Below, in pieces: positions 52,168-61,339 of a stretch of 64,000 bases of DNA. The translations under genes were made by a program, and so were the position numbers. Position 1 is the stretch's first letter. Every line of letters starts with the position of its first letter. The stretch is from Neotamlana sargassicola. GTDB lineage: Bacteria > Bacteroidota > Bacteroidia > Flavobacteriales > Flavobacteriaceae. The stretch spans positions 62,001-126,000 of the forward strand of contig NZ_JAJAPX010000002.1 in NCBI RefSeq assembly GCF_020523965.1. The letters run 5' to 3'. Below the pieces are notes generated by a model. It had not been told where the DNA came from. It saw only the letters and a list, made by a program, of their open reading frames with translations, and ran no database searches.

Positions 52168-52197
52168 ATTCTGTTAGTTGAATGATTTTTTTTATCC

Positions 52198-53025
52198 TTA
52201 CAATACAATTGGTTTTCCTTGTAATTGTTGTTCCATTTCTGGTAAAATTTCCATGTTATCCCAAATACCGTTTGCTATGGTTTTTGCATAAGATTCAGGA
52301 AGAATACCATTAAGCATTAACTTATTTGTAAAATTATGGTTGTATGCTAACTTACGGAAATTTATATGAAATGGTTTTACACTATCATCTAAAATAGCAT
52401 ACCAAACTTCGGTGTTTCCATCGTTGGCAGGCATACCAATTACGCCTGGATTTATCCAATGTTTATTGGCTTTTTTATCTAAAAAAGGTAATCCAGAATG
52501 GCCTGCAATAATGTTGGCGCTTTTTGTAGCTTTAAAAACCTCTTGTTTTATTTGCCAAGGTGTTGATTTAAAAATGTATTCTGAAATATTTGAAAACGAA
52601 CCATGAACCACAAAAAAAGTAGAGTCATTGTAGTTAAATTGAATATGATCGGGAAGCGTTGCTAAATAGTTTAAAGCAGAGTTTGAAACTCGACTTTTAG
52701 CATAAGGATACCATTGCTGTGAAAAGCTATCGCATCGCGAACCAGACTTAAAATCGCAACCGCAATCGTCTTCATTATTTATTAATTGTACTTCAATGTT
52801 ACCTAAAATACTCTGTGCTTTCCAATTTTTAAATGTTTGAATAGTTTCTTCGGGTTGGGCACAATAACCAACAATATCGCCAGTGCAAATACAGTTTTCT
52901 GGCGGAATTCCTTCCTGTTTTGCAACATCAATTAAAGCCTCTAAAGCTTGAAGGTTACTGTAAACACCACCAAAAATTAAAAGCTTACCTGTTAAGGTTC
53001 CTAAGTCTTTTATTTTTTTATCCAT
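52198..53025 (-). CDS. Metallophosphoesterase-fold protein with degenerate metal site
   Basis: A 275-residue protein from the ATG at 53025; an earlier in-frame start lies inside the symporter gene. The fold is calcineurin-like but the first motif, normally DxHGN, reads FGGVYSN (residues 18-24), losing both Asp and His; GNHE reads GNIE (about 75-78); the final GHTH reads GHSG. D50 in TGDIVGY and H in VVHGSF remain. It also has clustered cysteines in DDCGCDFKSGSRCDSF. It overlaps the symporter gene by 16 bases. Different metal use or non-catalytic function is possible. Confidence 0.82.
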   Translation of the reverse strand: MDKKIKDLGTLTGKLLIFGGVYSNLQALEALIDVAKQEGIPPENCICTGDIVGYCAQPEETIQTFKNWKAQSILGNIEVQLINNEDDCGCDFKSGSRCDSFSQQWYPYAKSRVSNSALNYLATLPDHIQFNYNDSTFFVVHGSFSNISEYIFKSTPWQIKQEVFKATKSANIIAGHSGLPFLDKKANKHWINPGVIGMPANDGNTEVWYAILDDSVKPFHINFRKLAYNHNFTNKLMLNGILPESYAKTIANGIWDNMEILPEMEQQLQGKPIVL

Positions 53026-54344
53026 GATGGTATTAAGTATAAAATAATACAACAAGAAATACCCCAAACATTTACCCAAAGCAAATCGGCATATTTTCCT
53101 GTTGTAAAGATTAAACTAGTCGGAAAACTTTTAAAAACTAACAAGAAACCAAAAATAACACCCGTAATTACACTTAAAAAGAAACTAATTTTCGGCACGC
53201 TTTTCTTCCAAAAAATAAAAACAGGAGTTAAGCCAATAACCATGGTTCCAGAAATGGTTGTAGCCGATAAAATTTCGGCATCTAAAAAAACGGGTAAGGT
53301 ACCTAGTATGGCAACGGCAATCATTACCGCTCGACCAAAGGTTAAGCTGTTTTTTGCACCCAAATCTAAAACCAAGAGTTTAGAAAAGGATGAGAATGTA
53401 GAGTCTAAGGTTGATGCGGCCGAGGTAATCATTATAAAATTAATAACGAGTAATACTAATACTCCAAAAAATTTCCCAACCTGCACTGCAGCTTGCCCGC
53501 TTAAACCTTGTTGCTGCGCAAAAACACCTATTATGCTAAACAAAATAATACATAATGCGCCTAACACACTGGCCCATAAAAAACTTTTTCGAGTCACTTT
53601 TGGGGAGCTTATAAATGCACGATCGGTTAAGACTGGATCATGAAACGGATAGCTAAACGACTGAATTATAGCTGCAAAAAGTAAATTTAGTCCTAAGTCG
53701 AAACTCCAAGTGCCAGATTGTACTACATTGGAAACGTTAAAGTCTTCCACCGAAAAAATATTCCAAAGAATAACGCAGAGTAAAATGCTAAATAACACCA
53801 TTTGAATGACATCGGTAAAAATAGAACTGCTTAATCCGCCCTTTACAGCGTACGATAAAGTTAAAAAGGTAAAAATAACTATGGCCCAATAATAATTGGA
53901 GCTTCCTGTTTCGCCAAAATAACTTCCAATAACCATGGTATTACTCCAAACTTCATTAAACAACCTAAAGGCTATTAAAAGCGAAAAAATAGTCATGGCA
54001 CTTTTGCCAAATTTAGATGTTAAAAAATGATGGATGCTTTCGTATTTACCATCGACTCTAATTTTATAAAGCACCACTCCAGCAACTGCAAAAGACAGGT
54101 AGTATCCAGCATACGCAACGCCACCAACTAAACCGTAACTTAGTCCAAGGTTGGCTGCAATGGTTATACTTTTTGCAAAAATCCAGGAAATAATAAGGCT
54201 GCCCGTTAACATTAAGGTGTTTGGGGCTTTGTTTTTATGTGTTGCCTTAAAAAATTCATCTGTAGTTTTTGCTAAAGGCGATAAAAAAAAGAAAATAAGA
54301 CTAGATGAAATTACCAGTAGCCATTGCCAATTAATTACACTCAT
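53010..54344 (-). CDS. Sodium:solute symporter family transporter
   Basis: A 444-residue protein with about 12-13 spans. GLSYGLVGGVAYAGYYLSFAVAGVVLY and ITSAASTLDSTFSSFSKLLVLD are the typical SSS motifs, the latter in the sodium-site helix. The chain is slightly shorter than most family members. Substrate is unknown; in this locus uptake of an arsenic-containing or purine compound is possible. It lies six bases after SusD. Confidence 0.85.
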   Translation of the reverse strand: MSVINWQWLLVISSSLIFFFLSPLAKTTDEFFKATHKNKAPNTLMLTGSLIISWIFAKSITIAANLGLSYGLVGGVAYAGYYLSFAVAGVVLYKIRVDGKYESIHHFLTSKFGKSAMTIFSLLIAFRLFNEVWSNTMVIGSYFGETGSSNYYWAIVIFTFLTLSYAVKGGLSSSIFTDVIQMVLFSILLCVILWNIFSVEDFNVSNVVQSGTWSFDLGLNLLFAAIIQSFSYPFHDPVLTDRAFISSPKVTRKSFLWASVLGALCIILFSIIGVFAQQQGLSGQAAVQVGKFFGVLVLLVINFIMITSAASTLDSTFSSFSKLLVLDLGAKNSLTFGRAVMIAVAILGTLPVFLDAEILSATTISGTMVIGLTPVFIFWKKSVPKISFFLSVITGVIFGFLLVFKSFPTSLIFTTGKYADLLWVNVWGISCCIILYLIPSWIKK

Positions 54345-54350
54345 ATATTT

Positions 54351-55793
54351 TTAATTATTCCACCAAACTGGCACATTAATACTATTGTCGTTAGTTGCAG
54401 ATGCGGCTTCTGCATAATTTTCAGAATTTAAAGCTTCTTCTTCAGCAGGATACGGCATTCTTACCGGAATAAGGTTGTTGTTTAAACTTGCAGAAATAGT
54501 TTTTAATTCTGGGAAACCTGTGCGTCTATATTCTATCCAACCTTCGTAACCGTTAATTACATTTGCTATCCATTTTTGAGTAATAATTTGTTCTAATGGA
54601 CTAGAATCAATGGCATTGTAAGCTGCGGTTCCGGTAAGGTAAGTTGCCGGTAATTCGGTGTTCCAGTATTCAAAAGCTAAAGCAACACCAGTTTCGTAAA
54701 GCGTTTGAGCATCTGCAGAAATGAGTTCTTTTTCGGCAGCCTCGGCTAAAGCAAAGTGTACTTCCCATGCAGTAATAAAATTAGCATCAAGTGTTGAGGT
54801 GTCTTCTCTAAAAGCGGTGCTTGCTAAGGAGTAATCGGCTAAAGCAATAGAGGTTGAAGAAGCATCAATACCGTTTAAAAGTCCGTTGAAAGCATTGGAA
54901 TCTGAATTCGAAAAAGGTCTAAATAAACTGCTTAATCTAGGGTCGTTAAGGTTGTTTAAAATGTCTTCCATGGTTTCAGATAATACAAAATTATTAAAAT
55001 CACCAACTCTAAGTTGTGCCAACCTAAAGCTATTTGGATCGGTGTTTGTAAAGTTGAAAATAGCATTTTCGGCGTTTGTAATGATGTAATTAGCTTCATC
55101 AAAAATCGTTTGTAATTCTGCTGAAACATCTGTTTTTCCGGAAATACGAACCAGGTGTTTTATTTTTAGGGCATTTGCAAACTTTATCCAAGATTGAAGA
55201 TTGCCGTTAAACAAAATATCGCCTTCCAGTGGAATAACATCGCTGTAAGCTTCAATAGCAGCAATGCCTTTGTTTAAATTATCTAAGATGCCGTTTTCGT
55301 TTAGGTAGATTGCTTCTTGCGTATCGTAGGCTGGGGTTACAGTGCCTTCAACGCCATTAAAAGCTTCAAAATAGGGCACATCGCCAAATAAATCGGTTAA
55401 TCCTGCGGCCATATAAGCTTTTAATATAAGTGCAGGACCTTCGTAAACTGCATAGGTTTCTATGGCTCTCGATTGGTTTAAAATAATTTCGTTATCTCTT
55501 AAATTAGTGTAAAACACAGGCCATGGATTACCACCTAGTTGAGGTGATTTTAAATCGTGGCGATCAAAAAGATTAAAATCTAAAGCCGTTCTGTGTTGTG
55601 CTAACAAATCTCCGGCTACAAAACCTTCGTAGCTCATGTTTTCACCAAAGTTGTAAATTACTTGTCGTAATAGTAAACTTGGTTGAACTGTGCTTGGGGC
55701 GTTTGGGTTGGTGTTAATTTCCTCAAAGTTTTTAGTGCAACTGGTAATTACCAAAACACAAAACACGGAAAATATATATTGTAAAATTTTCAT
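54351..55793 (-). CDS. susD: SusD/RagB-family surface lipoprotein
   Basis: A 480-residue lipoprotein from the ATG at 55793. The lipobox is FCVLVITSCTKNF with Cys at 19. SusD-like repeats follow (NTNPNAPSTVQPSLLLRQVIYNFG and later AYMAAGLTDLFGDVPYFEAF). This protein caps the SusC barrel and supplies the first surface contact with the substrate. SusC lies 10 bases upstream, giving the usual pair. Confidence 0.93.
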   Translation of the reverse strand: MKILQYIFSVFCVLVITSCTKNFEEINTNPNAPSTVQPSLLLRQVIYNFGENMSYEGFVAGDLLAQHRTALDFNLFDRHDLKSPQLGGNPWPVFYTNLRDNEIILNQSRAIETYAVYEGPALILKAYMAAGLTDLFGDVPYFEAFNGVEGTVTPAYDTQEAIYLNENGILDNLNKGIAAIEAYSDVIPLEGDILFNGNLQSWIKFANALKIKHLVRISGKTDVSAELQTIFDEANYIITNAENAIFNFTNTDPNSFRLAQLRVGDFNNFVLSETMEDILNNLNDPRLSSLFRPFSNSDSNAFNGLLNGIDASSTSIALADYSLASTAFREDTSTLDANFITAWEVHFALAEAAEKELISADAQTLYETGVALAFEYWNTELPATYLTGTAAYNAIDSSPLEQIITQKWIANVINGYEGWIEYRRTGFPELKTISASLNNNLIPVRMPYPAEEEALNSENYAEAASATNDNSINVPVWWNN

Positions 55794-55803
55794 TGTTGAT
55801 AAT

Positions 55804-58800
55804 TTAAAAGTTAAATCCGGCTTTAAAACCAATACTTCTTGTAGTTGCATAACTCATATCTTCTACACCATTTACAAAGCCGTTACCTTGTACAGCAAGT
55901 TGCTCGGGATCGAAATGTGGGTTTTCGGTTATTGCAAAAAGGTTGTTGCCCACTAAGCTTAGTTTTATATCCATACCATCTTTTAGCCCAAAAAAGCCAT
56001 TGTTTAAGTTAAACGTATAACCAACGGCAAATTGCCTCAATTTTAAAAATGAAGCGTCGTAAACATTGTTTTCTTCATGGTTACGATCGTAAAACTGGCG
56101 GTAATAACTTTCGGCGGTAATAGCAACTGTATTTGGTTCGCCAGTGTTTATATTTACACCTTCTGCTATAATGCCTTCTGTTGGCCTGTAGCTGGTTTCG
56201 GCAAGTTGACCGCCAACATTACCAAGAGCGCTTGTTCGCGATACTATTTCGCCACCTTGTCTCCAATCGAATAGAAAATTAAGGTTCCAATTTTTATAGG
56301 TGAAATTGTTATTCCAACCAAGTGTGAAATCAGGATTATAGTTGCCTAATTTCTTTAGGTTGTTATCGGCAATGTAATTACCGTTATCGTCTAGAACAAA
56401 ATCGCCATCGTCGTTACGTTGGTAGCCTGTGCCGTAAAAATCGCCAATACGTCCGCCTTCTTCAACTTGAAACCAAACGGTTTGGTTTGCACTGTCGTAA
56501 ATTCTACTGTATGCTAGGGTTAGTCTACCATCCGCTTGCGGTAAATCTTGAATTACAGATCGGTTCGATGCAAAATTTAGAGTGCTATTCCAACTAAAAT
56601 TATCGTTTTGAATGGGTGAGAAGCCCAGAATAATTTCAACACCTTGTGTGTTTACTTTTCCGCCGTTAACCACTTGCTGATTGTAACCAGACGAGATAGC
56701 AATAGGTAATGAAATAATCTGGTCGGTAGTTGTGGCATTGTAATAGGTAAAATCGAATCGTAACTTATTATTTAAAAATCGTAAATCGGTACCTAATTCG
56801 TACGACGTAATTTGTTCCGGTTTTAAGTTAGAATTTGCAATAAAATCTTGGTTGCTAAATGTTGGTTGACTATCGAAAGGGGTTTGCGATACAAAGGCAC
56901 TAGAGGTTTGGTATGCGCTAGTGTCGTTACCAACTTGAGCAATACTGGCTCTAAATTTAGCGAAAGAAATAGCTTCTGGAAACTCAAAAATATTCGATAA
57001 AATTAAACCTGAGGAAATAGAAGGATAGAAAAAGGAGCTATTATCGGCCGAAAATGGTGTTGCCAATGCACTCGACCAATCGTTTCGTGCTGTAATATCT
57101 AAAAATAGAAAATCTTTATATCCTAATTTTGCAATTCCGTAAAGCGAGTTTATTCGTTTTTCGCTTTTAAATTGAAAGACCTCAATAGGTGAAGCTGCGT
57201 TATTTAAGTTGAAAATTCCGGGTTGTGCTAAACTTACCGTTTGCGATTGTTTGTTAGATGCGGTTTGATTTAAACGATTACCACCAAAATAAACATCGAC
57301 CGAAACATCACTAAAATTATTTTTATAGTTGAGTAAAAAATCGGTGTTTACTTCCCTAAACATGACATCGTGTTCGGCATAAGCACCATTTTGAAAACGA
57401 TTACTACTATAGGCACGACGTAATGTTCTGGTTTCACTGCTATAATCTAAACCAGAACGAACGGTGAGGCTTAATTTTGGTGTGATATTTTGTTTTAAAG
57501 CTAGGTTACCAAAAACTCTATCGCGATTAAAAGCGTTGGTGTTTTCGTTAAGGATAAAATACGGATTATCGAAAAATGTATAGTTAAACGAATATTGTTG
57601 AACATCTTCCAGCCCCGGTTGCCAGTAATTTTTAAGGTTGTTAATATTTAACGATCGTGGTCCCCAAGCCACTAAAGAGTAATTGGCATTTTCGCTACCA
57701 TAGCCATTCGATGGTCTGTTGTCGCTACTAGAATTAATATAACTTATTGCGGCGTTAACCTCGGTTTTTTCGGTTGGTTTAAAGTTGAGCTTTGTGTTAA
57801 TAGTTTGTCTATCTAAATTAACACCAGGAATAATAGCTTCACTTCTTAAATCGGTGAAAGACAGTCTGTAATTGCCTGTTTCGAATCCATTAGCAATAGA
57901 TAGATTATTTATAGTTGTAATTCCTGTTTGATAAAAATCTTTTAAATTATCGGGGTTAGAAACAAAGGGTGTTGCTGTAATATCTAAACCAGAATATAAT
58001 GCGGTATCGCCACCACGCACAACCGAGCCGTTTGCAAGTTGCACAGGACTATCGAATTGCGGAATAAGCAAGCCGCTGTCTAAACGTGGTCCCCAAGAAT
58101 AGGTAATGTTGTCGTTAATACCACCACCAAGACCATCAACATATTCAAATTGTCCAGAGTTTCCTTGTCCGTAACTATTTTGAAAATCGGGTAGTTTAAA
58201 AGCGGTGTCAACAAAAATGGACGTGTTGTAGCTAATGCCAAGTCCTTTAGCATTGCTTCCGTTTTTGGTTTCAATAACAATGACACCATTTGATGCTCTT
58301 GTGCCATAAAGCGCCGCAGCACTTGGTCCTTTTAATACGGTAACCGATGAAATATCGTCTGGATTTACCTCCATGGCGCCATTTCCAAAGTCAATTTCTT
58401 GAAAACCAGCGGCAGCTTCGTTAGTAAAGTTAAAAACAGTTTCGTTATTAATAGGGACGCCATCGACCACAAAAAGCGGATTGTTGTTTGAAAACGATGC
58501 CTCGCCTCGTATAGTAATTTTAGACGACGAACCCACGCCGGTTGCCCCTTGAGTAACGGTTACGCCAGCAAGTTTACCTTGTAAATTATCAAGAAAATTT
58601 ACCGTTTTTACTGTGGTTAGTTTTTTAGAACTTATGGCTTGTACAGCGTAACCTAATTCTTTGGTGTCGCGCTCTAAACCTAAAGCAGTAACAACAACTT
58701 CGTCGAGAGCCGAAGAATCTTCTAAAAAAGATATATTAATTGTTGTTTGTTCGCCAACAATAACCGTTTCAGTTTTATATCCTAAAAACGAAAAAATAAG

Positions 58801-58998
58801 TTGGTCTTGTTTGTTAGAAACGATGATGCTGTACGTGCCATCATCATTAGTTGTTGTTCCTTTTCCGCTAGAACTTATAATATTCGCGAACGGAACTGGT
58901 TCTTTAGTGTTGGCATCTGTAACTATGCCAGAAACAGTAATTTGTGCATTGCCAAAAATACACAGCATCGTAATAATGCAAGTGTAAAAGTACTTCAT
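55804..58998 (-). CDS. susC: SusC/RagA-family TonB-linked outer-membrane transporter
   Basis: A 1064-residue receptor from the ATG at 58998. Signal peptide (FYTCIITMLCIFGNAQ), a CPR domain (ITVSGIVTDANTKEPVPFANI), the plug with the SusC segment DEVVVTALGLERDTKELGYAVQ and NPLFVVDGVPINNE, then the barrel. Paired with SusD. Unlike most SusC/D pairs, no carbohydrate hydrolase lies beside it; instead the arsenosugar-type genes flank it, suggesting an organoarsenic or nucleoside-like ligand. Confidence 0.94.
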   Translation of the reverse strand: MKYFYTCIITMLCIFGNAQITVSGIVTDANTKEPVPFANIISSSGKGTTTNDDGTYSIIVSNKQDQLIFSFLGYKTETVIVGEQTTINISFLEDSSALDEVVVTALGLERDTKELGYAVQAISSKKLTTVKTVNFLDNLQGKLAGVTVTQGATGVGSSSKITIRGEASFSNNNPLFVVDGVPINNETVFNFTNEAAAGFQEIDFGNGAMEVNPDDISSVTVLKGPSAAALYGTRASNGVIVIETKNGSNAKGLGISYNTSIFVDTAFKLPDFQNSYGQGNSGQFEYVDGLGGGINDNITYSWGPRLDSGLLIPQFDSPVQLANGSVVRGGDTALYSGLDITATPFVSNPDNLKDFYQTGITTINNLSIANGFETGNYRLSFTDLRSEAIIPGVNLDRQTINTKLNFKPTEKTEVNAAISYINSSSDNRPSNGYGSENANYSLVAWGPRSLNINNLKNYWQPGLEDVQQYSFNYTFFDNPYFILNENTNAFNRDRVFGNLALKQNITPKLSLTVRSGLDYSSETRTLRRAYSSNRFQNGAYAEHDVMFREVNTDFLLNYKNNFSDVSVDVYFGGNRLNQTASNKQSQTVSLAQPGIFNLNNAASPIEVFQFKSEKRINSLYGIAKLGYKDFLFLDITARNDWSSALATPFSADNSSFFYPSISSGLILSNIFEFPEAISFAKFRASIAQVGNDTSAYQTSSAFVSQTPFDSQPTFSNQDFIANSNLKPEQITSYELGTDLRFLNNKLRFDFTYYNATTTDQIISLPIAISSGYNQQVVNGGKVNTQGVEIILGFSPIQNDNFSWNSTLNFASNRSVIQDLPQADGRLTLAYSRIYDSANQTVWFQVEEGGRIGDFYGTGYQRNDDGDFVLDDNGNYIADNNLKKLGNYNPDFTLGWNNNFTYKNWNLNFLFDWRQGGEIVSRTSALGNVGGQLAETSYRPTEGIIAEGVNINTGEPNTVAITAESYYRQFYDRNHEENNVYDASFLKLRQFAVGYTFNLNNGFFGLKDGMDIKLSLVGNNLFAITENPHFDPEQLAVQGNGFVNGVEDMSYATTRSIGFKAGFNF

Positions 58999-59076
58999 AT
59001 GTTGTTTCCACAAATGTGGATTATTGTTATTTTTTTAATTTGAATTTATGTGGTTTTTAATTGTTTTAGAAATCGT

Positions 59077-59757
59077 TTAGTTGGAAAGAATAATAGGAGA
59101 ACCTTTGTTAAACAGTTTGCTTACACCGAATAAACTGTGGTGCATTTTGTTTGGTGAGAAGATATGTTTTGTAAGCGTTAAGAGCTTAGAAAATAATCGT
59201 TTTAAAGATTTTGGTAATGGTCTAGATGATTTTAAGGCAAGTATAATATCTTCTGAAGAATCAATATCAGATAATGGCTCTAAAAGTGAAAACTCCAGAT
59301 TTCTCGATGTTAAATCACCAATAAAATTTTGCTTTAGTGTTTTAGTTTCCCAAGGTAAAGCCGCAAAGGATTCTTTGTTAAAATCGTTTTTATTAAAACT
59401 CATTAAATAAAAGCCACCATCTGTTGAGGGGCCTAAAACACAAGATTTATTTTGAAGACGACTTGAAGCTGTTTTAAGAATTCTGGTATTTATATGCGGA
59501 ATATCGCTGCCAATGGTGATAATATTTTGAAAGCCTTTTTCAAAAACTGAAGCAATAGCATTCGAAAAGCGCTCTCCAAAACTTAAACCGTTTTGTAAAC
59601 TTTCTGGAAAATGAAAATATGGCAGCCCGGTTTTTTGTACAGTTTTAAGTGTTTTGGCCTCAATAATATTAAAAAACTCCGCAGAAGTTATCACTTTATT
59701 GTGTAATATCTTTTTTGCAGAGTTAGTAAAAATTAATATGGCCGTTCCTTGTTTCAT
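59077..59757 (-). CDS. TIGR04282-like glycosyltransferase with altered N-terminus
   Basis: A 226-residue DUF2064 protein. GSDIPHI and GPSTDGGFYLM match the sister gene at 51051, but the KTRL nucleotide-binding loop is missing: the start reads AILIFTNSAKKILHNKV. The C-terminal 30 residues (FSPNKMHHSLFGVSKLF) are extra. It follows ArsS by five bases. Either divergent specificity or loss of catalytic function is possible. Confidence 0.83.
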   Translation of the reverse strand: MKQGTAILIFTNSAKKILHNKVITSAEFFNIIEAKTLKTVQKTGLPYFHFPESLQNGLSFGERFSNAIASVFEKGFQNIITIGSDIPHINTRILKTASSRLQNKSCVLGPSTDGGFYLMSFNKNDFNKESFAALPWETKTLKQNFIGDLTSRNLEFSLLEPLSDIDSSEDIILALKSSRPLPKSLKRLFSKLLTLTKHIFSPNKMHHSLFGVSKLFNKGSPIILSN

Positions 59758-59762
59758 CTATA

Positions 59763-60815
59763 TTAAGCTACGCTTCCTTGGCAACTGCTTCCTGCTCCAG
59801 CAGTACAACCGTAACAGTGTTGCGAAATTACAATATTTCTTCCTTCTAGTAGTTCTTCGTTATATTCTGATATATGTTTGACTTTACTATTTACTGGCAA
59901 CGCTAACATTTGATTAAAATCGCAATCGTACAAATAACCATCCCAACTTATGGAAAGAGTATTAGTGCACATAACATTTGCAACAGCAGAAGGGTTGTAA
60001 GCTTCGACGAGTTGATACATGTATTCTTCGTAATTTTCGGAAGCAATAAGAAAGTCTAAAAATCGAGCTATTGGTAAATTGGTTATGGCAAACAAGTTAT
60101 GAAATTGAATGCTAAAGTCTTCCATTAAAGCCTTTTTAAAATCTTTTTCCATTGAAGCTTGGTCGCCAGGTAAAAATGCACCCGACGGATTGTAAACCAA
60201 ATCTAATCGTAAATCGCTACCAGGCATACCATAACCTACGGCATTAAGTTCTTGCAATGCTTTAATAGATTTGTCGAAAACGCCATTACCGCGTTGTTTG
60301 TCGGTTTTTCCACGAGTCCAGTGCGGCATAGAACTTACAACATGAACATTATGCTTCTTAAAAAACTCGGGTAAATCGTAATATTTTTTGTTAGCTCTTA
60401 TTATGGTTAAGTTAGAACGCACAATAAAATCTTTAATTCCGGCTTTGGCAGCTTCTTCTACAAACCATCTAAAATCAGGATTCATTTCTGGGGCACCTCC
60501 TGTTAAATCTAAAGTATGCGCACCTGTATTTTTAATAACGTTTAGGCATTGCTGCATAGTTTCGCGCGTCATTATTTCCTTTCGGTCTGGACCAGCATCA
60601 ACGTGGCAATGGTCGCAAACTTGGTTGCACATATAGCCAACATTAATTTGTAATATTTCTAGTTTTTTTGCTTTTAAAGGAAACTGATTGGTTTCGGCAA
60701 TCTTTTTTTTAAATGTAGGTAGTTCACCACTTTTAAAAATGCCATTGGATAAAATTTCTAACTGCCTGTTGCTTTTTGCTAAGTCGCTTTCTCGTTTTTT
60801 TAAGGATTTTAACAT
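59763..60815 (-). CDS. arsS: Arsenosugar biosynthesis radical SAM protein ArsS
   Basis: A 350-residue radical SAM enzyme with CNQVCDHC at C63/C67/C70 and LDLTGGAPEMN for SAM binding. The C-terminal Cys-rich end reads CYGCTAGAGSSCQGSVA, the signature of the radical SAM/Cys-rich family. In cyanobacteria ArsS acts on dimethylated arsenic to give a 5'-deoxyadenosyl arsenic compound. Here no ArsM methyltransferase is found in the window. It leads the main leftward operon after the CMD-like gene. Confidence 0.92.
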   Translation of the reverse strand: MLKSLKKRESDLAKSNRQLEILSNGIFKSGELPTFKKKIAETNQFPLKAKKLEILQINVGYMCNQVCDHCHVDAGPDRKEIMTRETMQQCLNVIKNTGAHTLDLTGGAPEMNPDFRWFVEEAAKAGIKDFIVRSNLTIIRANKKYYDLPEFFKKHNVHVVSSMPHWTRGKTDKQRGNGVFDKSIKALQELNAVGYGMPGSDLRLDLVYNPSGAFLPGDQASMEKDFKKALMEDFSIQFHNLFAITNLPIARFLDFLIASENYEEYMYQLVEAYNPSAVANVMCTNTLSISWDGYLYDCDFNQMLALPVNSKVKHISEYNEELLEGRNIVISQHCYGCTAGAGSSCQGSVA

Positions 60816-60867
60816 CTTTTGTTTTTAAATACAATAGTTACGATAAATCGTTAGGGGCGGTTTTATT

Positions 60868-61203
60868 TTATCCGTCTAACTTATTTACCTTATTCATCAT
60901 TTGTACACCATGAACAAGGGTTGCGCCACTTTTTATGGCAGCACCAACATGTATGGCTTCCATCATTTCTTCTTTGGTTACCCCGCGTTGTAAACCGTCT
61001 TTTGTGTAAGCATCAATACAATACGGGCATTGTTCGGTATGTGCAACAGCTAAAGCGATAAGCGATTTTTCGCGAGCTGTTAAAGCGCCTTCTTCGAATA
61101 CTTTTCCGTAGTACTCGAAAAATTTGTTGCCAAGTTCCTCGCTCCAATCGGTAATTTTTCCAAATTTTCTTAAATCTGCAGGGTCGTAATAAGTTTTTGA
61201 CAT
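60868..61203 (-). CDS. Arsenosugar-associated peroxidase-like CMD-family protein
   Basis: A 111-residue carboxymuconolactone decarboxylase/AhpD-fold protein. From the ATG at 61203 the start is MSKTYYDPADLRKFG, the family's usual N-terminus; an earlier ATG at 61275 gives an atypical extension. The redox pair C59/C62 lies in HTEQCPYCIDA. It occurs next to ArsS in other genomes and may protect or reduce thiol/arsenic intermediates. First gene of the locus. Confidence 0.88.
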   Translation of the reverse strand: MSKTYYDPADLRKFGKITDWSEELGNKFFEYYGKVFEEGALTAREKSLIALAVAHTEQCPYCIDAYTKDGLQRGVTKEEMMEAIHVGAAIKSGATLVHGVQMMNKVNKLDG

Positions 61204-61273
61204 TTTCGAAATATTTTTTACTAAATATAAAAATGTATATGACAATAGGTCGTAATGTTTAAAAATTCTTAAC

Positions 61274-61306
61274 AAAAAAGGTTCGATTTTATATCGAACC
61301 TTTTTT
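61274..61306. terminator. Bidirectional terminator after acyl-CoA dehydrogenase
   Basis: Arms AAAAAAGGTTCGAT (61274-61287) and ATCGAACCTTTTTT (61293-61306) form a 14-pair stem with a 5-base loop and T-runs on both strands. It separates the acyl-CoA dehydrogenase transcript from the ArsS locus, which must therefore have its own promoter. Confidence 0.9.
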
Positions 61307-61339
61307 ATTTTATTGTTGTTTAAGTATTTATGAGTTGAG

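Noticed and set aside
53242-53643. Plus-strand frame of 133 codons inside the sodium:solute symporter gene
   Set aside because: Antisense shadow of a clear membrane transporter, with a composition (Lys, Ala, Thr rich) typical of such shadows.
59005-59022. Short palindrome CCACAAATGTGG just before the SusC gene as an operator
   Set aside because: Only six-base arms, partly inside the alternative upstream start; no second copy was found in the locus.
44803-61203. Treating the SusC/SusD pair as an ordinary polysaccharide utilisation locus
   Set aside because: No glycoside hydrolase, lyase or sugar sensor lies next to it; the flanking genes are ArsS-associated families.
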